From NCBI GenBank assembly GCA_947646735.1, contig CANTFK010000616.1:40671-104670 (forward strand): a DNA stretch of 64,000 bases, written 5' to 3'. The notes under the pieces were generated by a model. It had not been told where the DNA came from and did no database searches. It saw nothing but the letters and a program-made list of their open reading frames with translations. This DNA comes from Peronospora farinosa. Taxonomy: Eukaryota > Oomycota > Peronosporomycetes > Peronosporales > Peronosporaceae. Position numbers and translations under genes: made by a program. Shown here in pieces: positions 1 through 12,381 of this stretch (within the stretch, counting starts at the first letter, position 1; each line of letters begins with the position of its first letter).

Positions 1-416
1 ACCAATGCTGCTTTTACGGCTCGCATTCCAGCAAGATGAAGCACATCCTTGGCTAAAGCGTTGGCCAGCTGCACTATGAGCGACGATCCAGCAGCTTTCG
101 GCTGCACCGCCGCCACATCTCCTGATCTTCCCACGCCATGTGCCAAGCCAAAGTGACGACGAGCTACCAACGGAGAAAATACACGCGCCTCTCGCTCACC
201 AGCCCCTGCACTGCCTTGAAAATTGTTGCTGTCCATAGCCGAGAGTGTCTGCAATAGCATTTCCACGCTGGCATTGTCCCAACCTTCGTCAGGGAGACGA
301 CGCTGAGCCAACAATGTCGTTATTAGCTTCTCACGCGAGCGAATTGCAGTCATACCCTGCTGCACATAAGTCGACGGCACCAATTGCTCTGCCAGCGATG
401 CATTCTTGGCATTCAT
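1..416 (-). CDS. SEPSECS: SepSecS, N-terminal part (cut by window edge)
   Basis: O-phosphoseryl-tRNA(Sec):selenium transferase is the PLP enzyme that makes selenocysteinyl-tRNA in the cytoplasm of eukaryotes that use selenocysteine. Reading from ATG 416 towards base 1 the frame is open for 138 codons with no intron. It shows family blocks in the right order: VPSTYVQQG near residue 13, REKLITTLL near 27, the glycine/tryptophan stretch DEGWDN, then MDSNNFQGSAGAGERE (about 64-79), LVARRHF, HGVGRSGD and VQPKAAGSSL (about 108-117). The catalytic lysine lies further on, outside the window. The start is the first in-frame ATG and fits the family N-terminus. Its presence implies the organism makes selenoproteins. 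Identification is from remembered family motifs; the missing C-terminus cannot be judged. Confidence 0.9.
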   Translation of the reverse strand, partial: MNAKNASLAEQLVPSTYVQQGMTAIRSREKLITTLLAQRRLPDEGWDNASVEMLLQTLSAMDSNNFQGSAGAGEREARVFSPLVARRHFGLAHGVGRSGDVAAVQPKAAGSSLIVQLANALAKDVLHLAGMRAVKAAL

Positions 417-661
417 TCTCCCAGAAATAATGAATATCTAGACCACAACAAATCCAATGAACGTGCAGCGATGACCGTGCAAAGTGTCACTGATACGAGA
501 TAATGCTTTCAAGTAGTCTAGCCAGGATAAAAAGCAAATGGAGAAATACATTTGCAAAGTATTATCTCCTGGTGTTTGACAGAATTCTTCCTGCTTTGCA
601 TCCACTGAGTCACTAGAAAATCGCAATCCGTTAGTGTCTAACTCGTCATTCCTAATGGGAA

Positions 662-2717
662 TTAGTTTTGGCCAAACTGAAACATAGTAGGCTGGTCGGC
701 GGATGTACCAAATTGGAACTGCTCTGCGTTCGCATTCGTGTCGGGCGCTAGGCTATCTTCCGCATCCTCGTCGCCATTGAAGTATGTTTCCACAATCTTC
801 AAGGACTTTATGTAAATGTCTGTAACCACATTTATCGATCGTAAGAATTCGCTCAAAGTAAACAATTATGCCCCATGAGAAACGCATCGGAAGTATCTTA
901 CCTTCGTTGACGTGGTACTGCAGAGCCTGGATCTTGGTCACACCGTCCGCTTCGTCAATCATCGTTGCAATGTCGTTGATATCGTTAGTCTTCTGCTGCT
1001 CACCTGCACGCAAAATGTTCTCGAGCCCCTCCAAAGCCACGATCACAACCTTCGCGTCCTTTACCTCCAGCAAATCGCACAAAGGCTTAATGCACCCTAG
1101 ATAAAACACAACGACCAGCATTAGCAATGCCACGCCACAGGTCGTAAGAAGTAACGCAATCAATGCCATTACACTAACCAAGACTGACAAGATGCATGAT
1201 CTGTTCCGCCGAGCCACCAGACGTGGCATTCGACACAGCCCATGCAGCTTCCTTGCGGATATCAAACTCAGCCGTGGATAGAAAACCAATCAGGGACGGG
1301 AAAATGTCGGAATCCATAATAAACTGGATCTGTTCCCGATTGCCAGCCGTGATGTTAGACAGTGTCCAGCACGCCTCCTTTCGAATGCCCTTCTTGGGAC
1401 TTTCCAAAAGAGCGCGCAGACACGGTAACGCGTTCAGATTGATAATGACCTGCGTCTGCAGGTCGTCACCAGTCACGATGTTGCCGACCGTTCGCAGGGC
1501 AGGCGTCTGCACGGAAGGGGAGTGATGCATCAGTAACTCCACAATTCGCCGACACACACCAGCTTCCACCACAGCCTGAATCTTTTCGTTCGAGCCATCC
1601 GAAAGGTACGACAAAGCCCAGCATGCATCCGTCAACACTTCCTCGTCGTGCGTGTAAATGAGCTGGCCCAGAGTTGGGAGCGCGGGCGCCACGAGATCAA
1701 ACTGTGGCTGAGGCTTGCCTCGGCAAAAGTTGGACAGCGTCCACGTAGCATTACGAAGCATTGTAGGCTTCGAATGCTCTGTCAGTTGATGCATGAGCGG
1801 GCGCAACGCACCGCAACGCAGAACCATGTCACGACACTCAATAGAGTCACCGGCAATGTTACCAAGAGCCCACACAGCCTGCTCACGCACATCATCGTTT
1901 GTCGACAGCAATAGCTGGCAGAAGATAGGCACCGCTCCGTGATTAATCACAACCTCGGTATCCGCAGAAGTACCCGAAGCAATGTTCGTCAGAGCCCAGG
2001 CAGCCTCAAACTGCAACGTGGGAAAGTCCTCCCGGTGAAGTAATTGCACAAAGATTGGAACAACACCCGTGTTAATCACTTCCATGATAGGCGGATTACG
2101 CTCTAAAAGACAGTAAAACACACACATTAATCCCTCTAGTTTCTTCCCATCCAATAGTCCCACACGGCGTATTCCAATTGCTTACCAATTGACAACAGTT
2201 TACGAAACTTGGTCACCGCATCAAGTTGTACGGCAGCGTCACTCGATCGCACACCTTCCACCATCTGTGGGAGCTCCAACAGCTACATCACACACACAAA
2301 AAGTCAATATAAACCCTCCCATACATCATCGTAACAATCCTATACCCGCTGCTGCAGCGTCAACTCTCCAGCAGCGTCTCCTGTAGCCGGTGTTGCTGTC
2401 GATTCATTGTCCACAGGTGTCTATACAGTATTTACAATGAAACAGCAATCAGTCTTTCCCCCTGTATTCATTCTCCGCTATTCTACACGTTCTTCAAGAC
2501 TGTCAAAAGACATCAAAAACTCTTGTTTCGCATAAATCCTTGCAATCTCTGCTGTCTCGTGTCGTACCATACGACGACGCTGGTTCATACGATCCTCTTT
2601 GATAGTTTTACGAATTTGCACAGTCGTTTCCATGCGATTACGACGTGATTCATCGGCATCAATTCCCTTTTTGAATAAATTCTTACGCTCTGGTGCTTTT
2701 CCTGCAGGGAGTGACAT
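662..2717 (-). CDS. Importin subunit alpha (karyopherin alpha)
   Basis: Nuclear import adaptor that binds classical nuclear localisation signals and hands cargo to importin beta. Six exons on the minus strand join in frame: 2487-2717, 2346-2420, 2186-2282, 1179-2102, 902-1096 and 662-819, giving 559 aa, close to the family's usual 520-560. Exon 1 (ATG 2717) is the IBB domain, rich in Arg/Lys ([19 protein letters not shown]). The long fourth exon holds the armadillo repeats, with the repeated W..SN / W.LSN signatures ([66 protein letters not shown]) whose Trp and Asn residues hold the NLS. The C-terminal exon has LKIVETYF and an acidic tail. All introns are about 60-85 bases. Head-to-tail with SepSecS upstream of it on the same strand order, with no sign of shared transcription. 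Confidence 0.93.
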
Positions 2718-3397
2718 ACTTGCTGTTCTCTAATGACCTCTAAAGCACAGACAGAACTGGGGTGGGGGATTGGAACACTGGAATTTCTTTCCTTGTTTTT
2801 CCTCGCCAATAAAAACAAATAGTGTAAACCACACAAATCAAAGAAAACAATGCTGTTTACGAGGTTTTAAAAAGAAAAACCTTAAATGAGTGTAGCCATC
2901 TTATAGCCAGGAAGCGTAGCCATCGCTGCTGTCGCTATTGCCACTTACTGTCTTCATTCTTGTCACGCAAAACGTAGTGATTTACGTCTCTTATAGTAAC
3001 GCAATTGCATTTAATTTTTTTCAAAGACAGTATTGGCTAGGATGAAGTATCTTTATAAGAAGAGAGACTACCATTAAGCGATAATATAGTGGCAGATGAA
3101 AGCATTCCTACGAGAGCTTGGTATCAACTTACGAGAACTTTCTGTCTTTGTGTATGTATTGACGCTCAACTTAGTTACATCGTAGGTAAAGTCGTTTGCA
3201 ATCAACGGTGGAGCTTCTAGCAACGATGCAGCTTGAGAGCTTCAACAACATGCGCATATATTATAACCTTGGCTTCAGTATTGACCACGATGCACTGTTT
3301 ATGTTGCAGCTTGATCACCATACAGTGTGTACTGAACATCACAGTGTGTACTGGACATCACAGTGTGTACTGTACATCACATTCCCATCAAAGTCTC
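2718..3397. other. Intergenic region upstream of Hsp33
   Basis: About 680 bases between the divergent importin alpha and Hsp33 genes. I see no convincing coding exon. It presumably holds both promoters, and its right part carries a short tandem repeat listed separately. An open frame runs in phase into Hsp33 from upstream, but it has no ATG that fits the family start. Confidence 0.5.
3319..3385. repeat. 19-bp tandem repeat, about 3.3 copies
   Basis: A 19-base unit, CATCACAGTGTGTACTGGA with small variants, is repeated head to tail just upstream of the Hsp33 start. The first copy is one base shorter and the last is partial. It ends about 13 bases before the chosen ATG. Confidence 0.8.
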
Positions 3398-4261
3398 ATG
3401 TGGAAGCGACCGCTACGTGACGTTGTGATGCGATGCCATGTGAGTAACTTGCGTATATCGAGTGTCATGACACGTCAAGCAGTCGAAGAAATGGCACGAA
3501 GATGGCAACTTCCACTCGCATCTGAAGGAACAAAGCTATGGGCCGAGTACATGGCAGGGACGACGATGCTCAGCTCTTTTTTTAAAGGTGAGGAACGTGT
3601 CAAGATGATGGTCAAGACGCCTAATATCCAAGAGCTTTACGTGGAGGCAATGGCTGTTGGAGAAGTACGAGGTAAAGCTGTCTACGTGGATCATTCTCTT
3701 GCTGGTGCAGTGGAAACTGGAGGATTCATGCACATTTCAAAGATCCTGTACGGAGCAGCAAAGCCATACAATACATCAATTGAAGCTTCTGGAGTGCCTG
3801 AACTAGACTGGCAGAGGTTTTTTGACGTCTCAGAGCAGATCCCGACCATTGTACGCATCGATAGCGAAGCCGACCAAGACCATACTCGTAGTTGTGGCCT
3901 TATCGTTCAGAAAATGCCCTTAGCAGAAGGACAGGAGCGCCATTACGAGCTCGACGAATTGGCTTTTGATAAGCTACCGTTTGTAGCTACGGAGTTGAAG
4001 AAAAGCACAGACTTGCTGGAATATGTAAACGAATTGATACCAGGTGCTGACATTACAGAGAAGAATTGCAAGCGAGTGCCATTGGATTACTTTTGCCGCT
4101 GTTCGAAGAGCAACTACGCACAACGTCTTAGGAGTATGGGTACTACTGATCTAAAGCAGATTGCTGCAGACGTAGGAAACGCTGGCGTAGAGCTCACTTG
4201 TCATTTCTGTAATGACGCACACCATTTTTCTGCTGTCGATTTGGAAACTCTGATCAAGTAA
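3398..4261 (+). CDS. Hsp33-type redox-regulated chaperone
   Basis: Hsp33 (HslO) is a holdase chaperone switched on when oxidation releases zinc from a four-cysteine centre. The 287-aa frame from ATG 3398 matches the bacterial length (about 290). The N-terminal substrate-binding region is seen in AEYMAGTTMLSSFFKGEER and the VYVDHSLAGAVETGGFMHI block. The C-terminal redox switch is complete: Cys233-Arg-Cys235, a 32-residue spacer containing QRLRSMG, then Cys268-His-Phe-Cys271. The track of in-frame codons extends further upstream without a good start, so I chose this ATG from family length. A short organellar leader starting upstream is possible. Hsp33 is mainly bacterial and algal; in an oomycete it was probably acquired from a bacterial or algal source (inference). 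Confidence 0.88.
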   Translation: MWKRPLRDVVMRCHVSNLRISSVMTRQAVEEMARRWQLPLASEGTKLWAEYMAGTTMLSSFFKGEERVKMMVKTPNIQELYVEAMAVGEVRGKAVYVDHSLAGAVETGGFMHISKILYGAAKPYNTSIEASGVPELDWQRFFDVSEQIPTIVRIDSEADQDHTRSCGLIVQKMPLAEGQERHYELDELAFDKLPFVATELKKSTDLLEYVNELIPGADITEKNCKRVPLDYFCRCSKSNYAQRLRSMGTTDLKQIAADVGNAGVELTCHFCNDAHHFSAVDLETLIK

Positions 4262-4342
4262 ATCTCAGTAGGATAAAACGAACGAAGTACTTTATCGATA
4301 CGGTTATAAAAGATGAGTATCACCGAGTCATCTATGTGTTCG

Positions 4343-6360
<2,018 letters not shown>

Positions 6361-7226
6361 TGGGGCGGGCACCTCGTCGTATGTGAATCAATAACGCCTT
6401 TTATTGTAATAAATTAAATTATAGAAAAAGATATGAAGCGATATTCTATTGGTAGAAAATAGCTTTTAGTTATACCCAACCAGAAGTCGAGTATTTCTCA
6501 TGATCGTGACGCTGTTTAAGGTACTGAATTAATAGAAGCTGGCTATTATATGCTTCTTGATGGCTGCATACTCGAGTGCAGAAAGTCGTGTGTTAACGTC
6601 GAAGTTGTCACTATATCAAGATCTCAAGCCAATCACTCTAGCTTTTACCATCTAGTGACAACACTATTGTCGAGGGTTCCTCGCTATGGCACATTACTTT
6701 CATTATCCATTAAAAACAACCTGTTGATAGCGGTCATGACGTCTACTGTAGCATCCGTTTAGCTTCAAGAAGACCACTTTATAGCCTAAGAAACAGGTCG
6801 TTGACGGTCTATCCGTACCATTTCTAGCTCGCGTCTTACTCAATCTCTCATCGCGCCATTCCAGACTTCCACGCAATCTCTCCTAAATCACGTCTGACGA
6901 TGCGAATCCTGCTCTTGCAGCCTACCCGCTAGCTTGAAGGCAGCATCGGTCTTTCGTGTGCTGGTAATGTGGATGGTTGGCCATCTCACCCCAGATACAC
7001 CATAAATATGAAGTGAAGATGTTGACCTGGTCATCGCAGAGCATCAAGATGAACGAGTCGCGTCGTTTCGAATCAAGTGTTATGATTGGTGGATCAGATG
7101 GCTACATGTATCCATCTTAAACCACTGATTGGCTGCAAGAGACTGGAAGTACGCTTGGTGGCTAGAAGCTGTAGACGTGGTTCAGAACCGAACACGCCAA
7201 AGACATCATCGGACTCGTTAAATAAC
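6361..7226. other. Intergenic region between VPS4 and GMP synthase
   Basis: The two genes diverge from this 866-base stretch. No exon is recognised. An open frame in phase with GMP synthase starts at ATG 7098 and could add 43 residues (arginine-rich, possible organellar leader), so the true GMP synthase start is not settled. Otherwise I see nothing but presumed promoter sequence. Confidence 0.45.
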
Positions 7227-8813
7227 ATGGTCGACGCGTCTCCAGTGACTAACCGCAAACAGGTGGCCATTCTGGACTTTGGCTCGCAGTATAGTCACCT
7301 CATTGCACGCCGTGTACGTGAATTGCACGTGTTTTGCGAGCTCTACTCGTGTCAGGTTAGTGCCAAAGAGTTGCGTCAACATCAGCTCACGGGGATCATC
7401 CTGTCGGGCGGTCCGCAATCGGTCTTTGATGCAAGCGCACCCCACGTAGACCAAGAAGTGTGGAAGTTTATTGAGGAGCAGAAGCTACCGGTGCTTGGCA
7501 TTTGCTACGGGCTGCAGGAATTGGCCTTTACTAATAACGGTCAGGTGGCTCCCTCACAGCACCGCGAGTACGGCAAGGCCATTGTTACCCGCAAGAGCAA
7601 CGTGGACTGTGGGGGTTTATTCGAAGGCTTGCCGGATGAATTTCAGATGTGGATGAGCCATGGAGACAAACTACTCACCAAGCCCGATGGATTCGTGGAC
7701 ATTGCAACGACCGAGAACTCGGAGCATGCCGCCATCGTCAATGTGGCGCGCAAGTTCTACGGCATCCAGTTCCACCCGGAGGTGACTCACAGCCCTCGCG
7801 GCAAGGACATCCTGCGGAACTTTGTGGTCAACATCTGTAACTCGCCCACGGACTGGGACATGCGCAGCATCGCCGACGCCTTTATTGAAGAGGTGCGCGA
7901 GACCGTAGGTCCCGATGGTCACGTGATTGGTGCTGTGAGTGGAGGAGTCGACTCGTCGGTCGCTGCTGTGCTGCTGCAGCGCGCTTTAGGCGACCGCTTC
8001 CACGCTGTGCTCATTGACAACGGTCTCCTGCGTAAGGATGAGGCTGTTGAAGTTGTCGAACGACTGCAGACCAAGTTGGGAATCAACCTCAAGTGTATTG
8101 ACGCGTCAGACCGTTTTCTGTCTGCTCTCAAGGGAGTCACGGAGCCCGAAACGAAGCGGAAGACGATTGGCAACCTCTTCATCGATCTGTTCCAGGAGGA
8201 GGCTGAACGGATCGGACACCCGGTGGACTTTTTGCTGCAGGGCACGCTGTACCCGGACGTGATTGAGAGCGTCTCGTACAAAGGCCCTTCGGCCACAATC
8301 AAGACGCACCACAACGTTGGTGGTCTTCCAGAGAAGATGCACCTGAAGCTTATTGAACCGCTTCGCGAGTTGTTTAAGGATGAGGTCCGTGAGCTCGGTA
8401 TGGCCCTTGGCATCGATGAGCCCAGCTTGTGGCGACACCCGTTCCCGGGCCCCGGCCTCGCCATTCGTGTGCTTGGTGAGATCACACCCGAGGCGCTGGA
8501 AACTCTGCGTCACGCCGACTCAATCTTCATTGAGGAGCTGCGCAACAGCGGCCACTACAAGACAACGGGTCAGGCTTTCTGCGTCCTACTTCCGGTGAAG
8601 TCCGTGGGTGTCATGGGCGACGGCCGTACATATGAGAAGGTCGTTGCTATTCGTGCCGTCAGTACGTCAGACTATATGACGGCTGACTGGTACCACATGC
8701 CATACGAGGTGCTTGGTCGCATGTCCAACCGTATTATCAACGAGGTGCATGGTGTGAATCGCGTCGTATATGACATCTCATCCAAGCCGCCAGCCACTAT
8801 TGAATGGGAGTAA
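7227..8813 (+). CDS. guaA: GMP synthase (glutamine-hydrolysing)
   Basis: Converts XMP, ATP and glutamine to GMP, the last step of guanine nucleotide synthesis. It is a single exon of 528 aa from ATG 7227, close to the bacterial GuaA length (about 525) and without the insertion found in the longer animal enzymes. The class I glutamine amidotransferase domain shows VAILDFGSQYSHLI, the oxyanion loop SGGPQSV, the nucleophile Cys93 in GICYG, and the His-Glu pair in FHPEVTHS. The ATP-pyrophosphatase domain has the P-loop AVSGGVDSSVAA. The C-terminal dimerisation domain shows RHPFPGPGLAIRVLGE and ends SKPPATIEWE, the standard terminus. Codon use is GC-rich compared with neighbouring intron-bearing genes. 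The bacterial-like form suggests a bacterial ancestry for this gene, but the single exon alone does not prove transfer. Confidence 0.96.
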   Translation: MVDASPVTNRKQVAILDFGSQYSHLIARRVRELHVFCELYSCQVSAKELRQHQLTGIILSGGPQSVFDASAPHVDQEVWKFIEEQKLPVLGICYGLQELAFTNNGQVAPSQHREYGKAIVTRKSNVDCGGLFEGLPDEFQMWMSHGDKLLTKPDGFVDIATTENSEHAAIVNVARKFYGIQFHPEVTHSPRGKDILRNFVVNICNSPTDWDMRSIADAFIEEVRETVGPDGHVIGAVSGGVDSSVAAVLLQRALGDRFHAVLIDNGLLRKDEAVEVVERLQTKLGINLKCIDASDRFLSALKGVTEPETKRKTIGNLFIDLFQEEAERIGHPVDFLLQGTLYPDVIESVSYKGPSATIKTHHNVGGLPEKMHLKLIEPLRELFKDEVRELGMALGIDEPSLWRHPFPGPGLAIRVLGEITPEALETLRHADSIFIEELRNSGHYKTTGQAFCVLLPVKSVGVMGDGRTYEKVVAIRAVSTSDYMTADWYHMPYEVLGRMSNRIINEVHGVNRVVYDISSKPPATIEWE

Positions 8814-9255
8814 GCGACCATAATAGAATCTTTGCTTTGCCATCATTGTCCTTGCATCAGGCATTGCAAAAAAACTAGGATAGATCTGTGGACACATCCG
8901 TAACGTTAAGCTAAGGAATGCATCTTGAACAATGATGCGTATAGTGTGATGCAACTCGCTGAGTCCTTTAGCTTTACCATACAATAATTTTTACTAGTGA
9001 AAAGGACCAACTTATAATATCGATGCTTAAATCTATTTTTGACAATTCTGACCATTTCCAATATACGTCAAAAACTACAATTATGCATTCCCTCTCAAGA
9101 GTGACAGCATCACTAATGCGCTTCATATTCAATCTCCTCACAGCATGTCAAAGGCCAAGCAATTTGTTGAATTCGGGTATAATATATATTCACTAGCATC
9201 TAATTCCTCCTTTAACTCGAACTATCCCCTTCTTTCCTGGTATTATTAATTACTG
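8814..9255. other. Intergenic, no gene seen
   Basis: 442 bases between the GMP synthase stop and the FAHD1 start, AT-rich, with no supported exon. It should contain the GMP synthase 3' UTR and the FAHD1 promoter (pyrimidine-rich CTATCCCCTTCTTTCC just upstream of ATG 9256). Confidence 0.5.
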
Positions 9256-10211
9256 ATGGCACCTATTATTATCTACAGCAAGAAGATTATTGCAATTGGG
9301 AAGAATTACGAAGCCCATGCGCGTGAAATGGGTGCAGCTTCAGCCCCAAAAGATCCCGTGCTTTTTCTCAAGCCCACCACCAGGTACGACATACGATGCT
9401 CTTCACATGTTACTTTGAGTATGGGTCTAATTAGAATTAATAATGTGATGGTGATGGTATTGGGACAGTTACGTGCGTAATGGTGGCAGTGTGTTGCTCC
9501 CCCCAGGAATTGGTCAAGTCCATCACGAAGTGGAACTTGGTGTATGTCTTCTATTCTTTTTCGTACTTTACTATGGGGATAAGCAAGTAATGTAAAATAT
9601 TATGCAGGTGGTAATTGGGAAGACAGGTAAAGATATCGACGAAAATGTCAGCATGGACTACGTCGCCGGCTATGTAAATTTCCCAATTATTACTCTGTGC
9701 TTCTTGTGTAACTTGGACTCTTACTTTAGAATCTCATGCTTGGTAGGCGTTGGCAATCGACATGACGGCACGTGATTTACAAACCAAGGCAAAGAAGGCG
9801 GGGTTACCGTGGACGCATGCAAAGGGACTCGACACGTTCACGCCAATCAGTGACTTTATCCCCAAGTCAGCGGTGCCATCACCTTACAATCTGAACATTT
9901 GGCTGAAGGTGGACGATGAACTGCGTCAAAATGGCAACACTAGCGACATGGTGCACAGCATTCCGTTTCTAATCGCTCACGTAAGCCGAATCATGACGCT
10001 GGAAGAAGGTGATCTGCTCATTACCGGCACGCCTGCAGGCGTCGGACCTGTTCCGCCTAACAGCGTAAGTGTACCGCGTCCTTGTATTATACCACGTAGT
10101 TCCTGACTTTCTTTATCGTGGTCTCTTTGCTGGCTACAGGTGCTTACAGCAGGCATTACGGGACTTATCGACTTGCGCTTTCCTGTGAAGACGCGTGTGT
10201 ACAAGGCTTAG
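9256..10211 (+). CDS. FAHD1-type acylpyruvase / oxaloacetate decarboxylase
   Basis: Fumarylacetoacetate-hydrolase fold enzyme; family members cleave acylpyruvates and decarboxylate oxaloacetate, usually in mitochondria. Five exons join in frame: 9256-9383, 9469-9541, 9608-9673, 9747-10064 and 10140-10211 (218 aa; FAHD1 is about 220). The metal-binding signature HHEVELGVVIG is formed across the exon 2/3 junction. AIDMTARDLQ, WTHAKGLDTFTPISDFIP and DLLITGTPAGVGPV follow in order. The start KKIIAIGKNYEAHAREMG matches the family N-terminus directly, so no long presequence is present. It could act in cytosol or mitochondria. Confidence 0.93.
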
Positions 10212-10726
10212 ACGTACGCTCAGGGGGATGTTGCATCGATGCTTGCAAAATATCGTCATCAAACAGTTGTATTGCGGCTCAACGAGCTCATAGTTTCAAG
10301 TCCCAAAATTGCTTTATAAGTGCTGCGGGTGCTTTTGGGCGAAAGTTTTGCGGACATGCCAGCCCGCCACGCCGTTACATCATGTTGTCAAGTTGTGTGC
10401 TATTAATTATGCGCAAGATCACACCCTTGACCGATTGTATCCATCCATTGGTAGTGCTCCACCACCCGCTTTTCACTAACCTCTAGCGTCGTGTGTAGCT
10501 CTGGCATTCCACACATTAGACAGATATTTATCTTGGTAGTTCCAAAATAAAGAGATCTATTTAAGCACTGCGTTATTTCAATAAGGTAAAAGTTGCATCA
10601 TTAGATACCGAGAAGGAAGAATTAAGTTGCTGGACTTAATATAGTCTAAACTACATATTGCATTTTACAGCAAATACGGTACTATAATAATAATAATCTG
10701 TATCCCAAAGCAAAAAACTAGACGTC
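10212..10726. other. Intergenic, no gene seen
   Basis: 515 bases between the FAHD1 stop and the RagA start. The first part is presumably FAHD1 3' UTR; AT-rich runs precede RagA. No reading frame with family resemblance. Confidence 0.5.
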
Positions 10727-12201
10727 ATGAAGAAGAAAGTGAGTCAGCGCGTTTGTCTTCTTCTTCTTCATCATTCAAGACGCCGCTTCATCTATTTACT
10801 AACTCGATACAAACGTCTTCTCTTTGGTATCTTTTCTATAGGTTTTATTGATGGGTAAATCCGGCTCTGGCAAAACTTCGATGCGTTCCATTATCTTTGC
10901 CAATTATTTGGGTACATAGGGAAAATCTTTCTCTTTTGTCTCGGATGGTCACTATACTATGAAACTCATGCTCTTGTTCTTTGTATCACTTTATTATATG
11001 ATTATTTAGCACGTGATACGATGCGTCTGGGACCTACGTGTACGTGACTATAACCAAAGGGTTTTTATACTCTAAAGAAGAAGATTGATGCTGTTTTGTT
11101 GGCTATTGCTGACTGTAGTGGATGTGGAGCACTCACATGTGCGTTTCCTCGGTAATTTGGTCCTGAATCTGTGGGATTGCGGCGGGTACGATCACAAGAA
11201 ACCTGTCTCTTCAGTTGTTATATGAAGCTGAAGCTGAAAGCTGCTGTGTCTGTGCAGCCAAGATGCTTTTTATGAAAACTATTTCGAGAGTCAGCGTGAC
11301 CATATTTTCCGTAGTGTGGAGCTGTTAATTTACGTGTTTGACATTGAGAGCCGTGAAATTGACGTACGAAGGAAGACGAGATGAGGGATTGTGTGTTTAG
11401 GATGATGCTAATGTTTGGTTTGAGCATTTTACAGAAAGATATGGCTCATTTTGATGGCTGTTTGGAGGCCATTGATCAGAACTCGAGCAATGCAAAGGTG
11501 TTTGTGCTGATCCACAAGATGGATCTCGTGCCTGAGGACCAACGTGAGCGTGTAAGTAACCATGTGTGTAGTTTGATAAGGAATGTGGACTAAGACACGC
11601 GAACTCGTTGGTGATGTGTGCAGGTCTTTAATCAAAAAAAGGAAACTATCTTGGAGAGGACAGGTCAGCTTCCGACAGTGTGCTTTGGCACGTCCATCTG
11701 GGACGAAACGCTGTACCGTGCATGGTCATCTATCGTGTACTCGCTGATCCCGAACATGCAGGACCTAGAGAAGCACCTGAACAACTTCTGCTCTATCTGC
11801 AGCGCGGACGAGGTGGTGCTGTTTGAGCGTGCGACGTTCCTTGTGATCTCCCACGCCACGCACACAAACCACCGCGATATCCACCGTTTTGAGAAGATCA
11901 GCAACATTATCAAGCAGTTCAAGCTGAGCTGCAGCAAGACACAGGCGCAGTTTCAGGGCATGGAGGTTCGTAATTCAAACTTTACGGCCTTCATTGATTT
12001 CTTTACCGCCAATACGTACATCATGATTATCATGTCCGACGACTCGATCCGTAAGTACCCGTTTACTGTCTAGCTTGCTTCAGAGATGACGCGGATACTT
12101 ATACGATTATCTCTTGTCACTGAGTAGAACCGGCGACGATCCAGCTAAACATTAAAGCAGCCCGCCCCGTGTTTGAGGAGCACGTGCAGCAGACGAGCTA
12201 A
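10727..12201 (+). CDS. RagA/Gtr1 small GTPase
   Basis: Rag GTPases sit on the lysosome or vacuole and recruit TORC1 when amino acids are available. Eight exons join in frame: 10727-10738, 10842-10911, 11010-11039, 11119-11185, 11258-11363, 11435-11551, 11624-12050 and 12128-12201 (300 aa; RagA is about 313). Exon 1 encodes only four residues (MKKK), a feature easy for automated callers to miss. The G1 motif [12 protein letters not shown], the G3 region [15 protein letters not shown], the G4 motif HKMD and the RagA-specific [15 protein letters not shown] and [17 protein letters not shown] are all present, as is [14 protein letters not shown] in the C-terminal roadblock-like domain. This places it with RagA/B rather than RagC/D. 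Confidence 0.95.
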
Positions 12202-12381
12202 GCAGCCCATTACTTCGTCTTGTGGCAGCAATACTTGTCAATGCAAAATGCAGCGAGAAAATGCATGTCGTCGGCCTTTGCCCGATCTAATGTGAACAAA
12301 GAAGCTTCTAGCGTAAATGCAAAGCTCTTTTATTCCACATCGTCTCTTGAGCATTCGTTGGGATGGAATATTCAATGAAGT

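Noticed and set aside
7919..8485. Long minus-strand ORF opposite GMP synthase
   Set aside because: It is Ser/Arg-rich shadow of a GC-rich conserved gene, with no family match.
7227..8813. GMP synthase and Hsp33 as bacterial contamination in the assembly
   Set aside because: They sit between intron-bearing eukaryotic genes on both sides with no break in the sequence; transfer or ancient inheritance is simpler.
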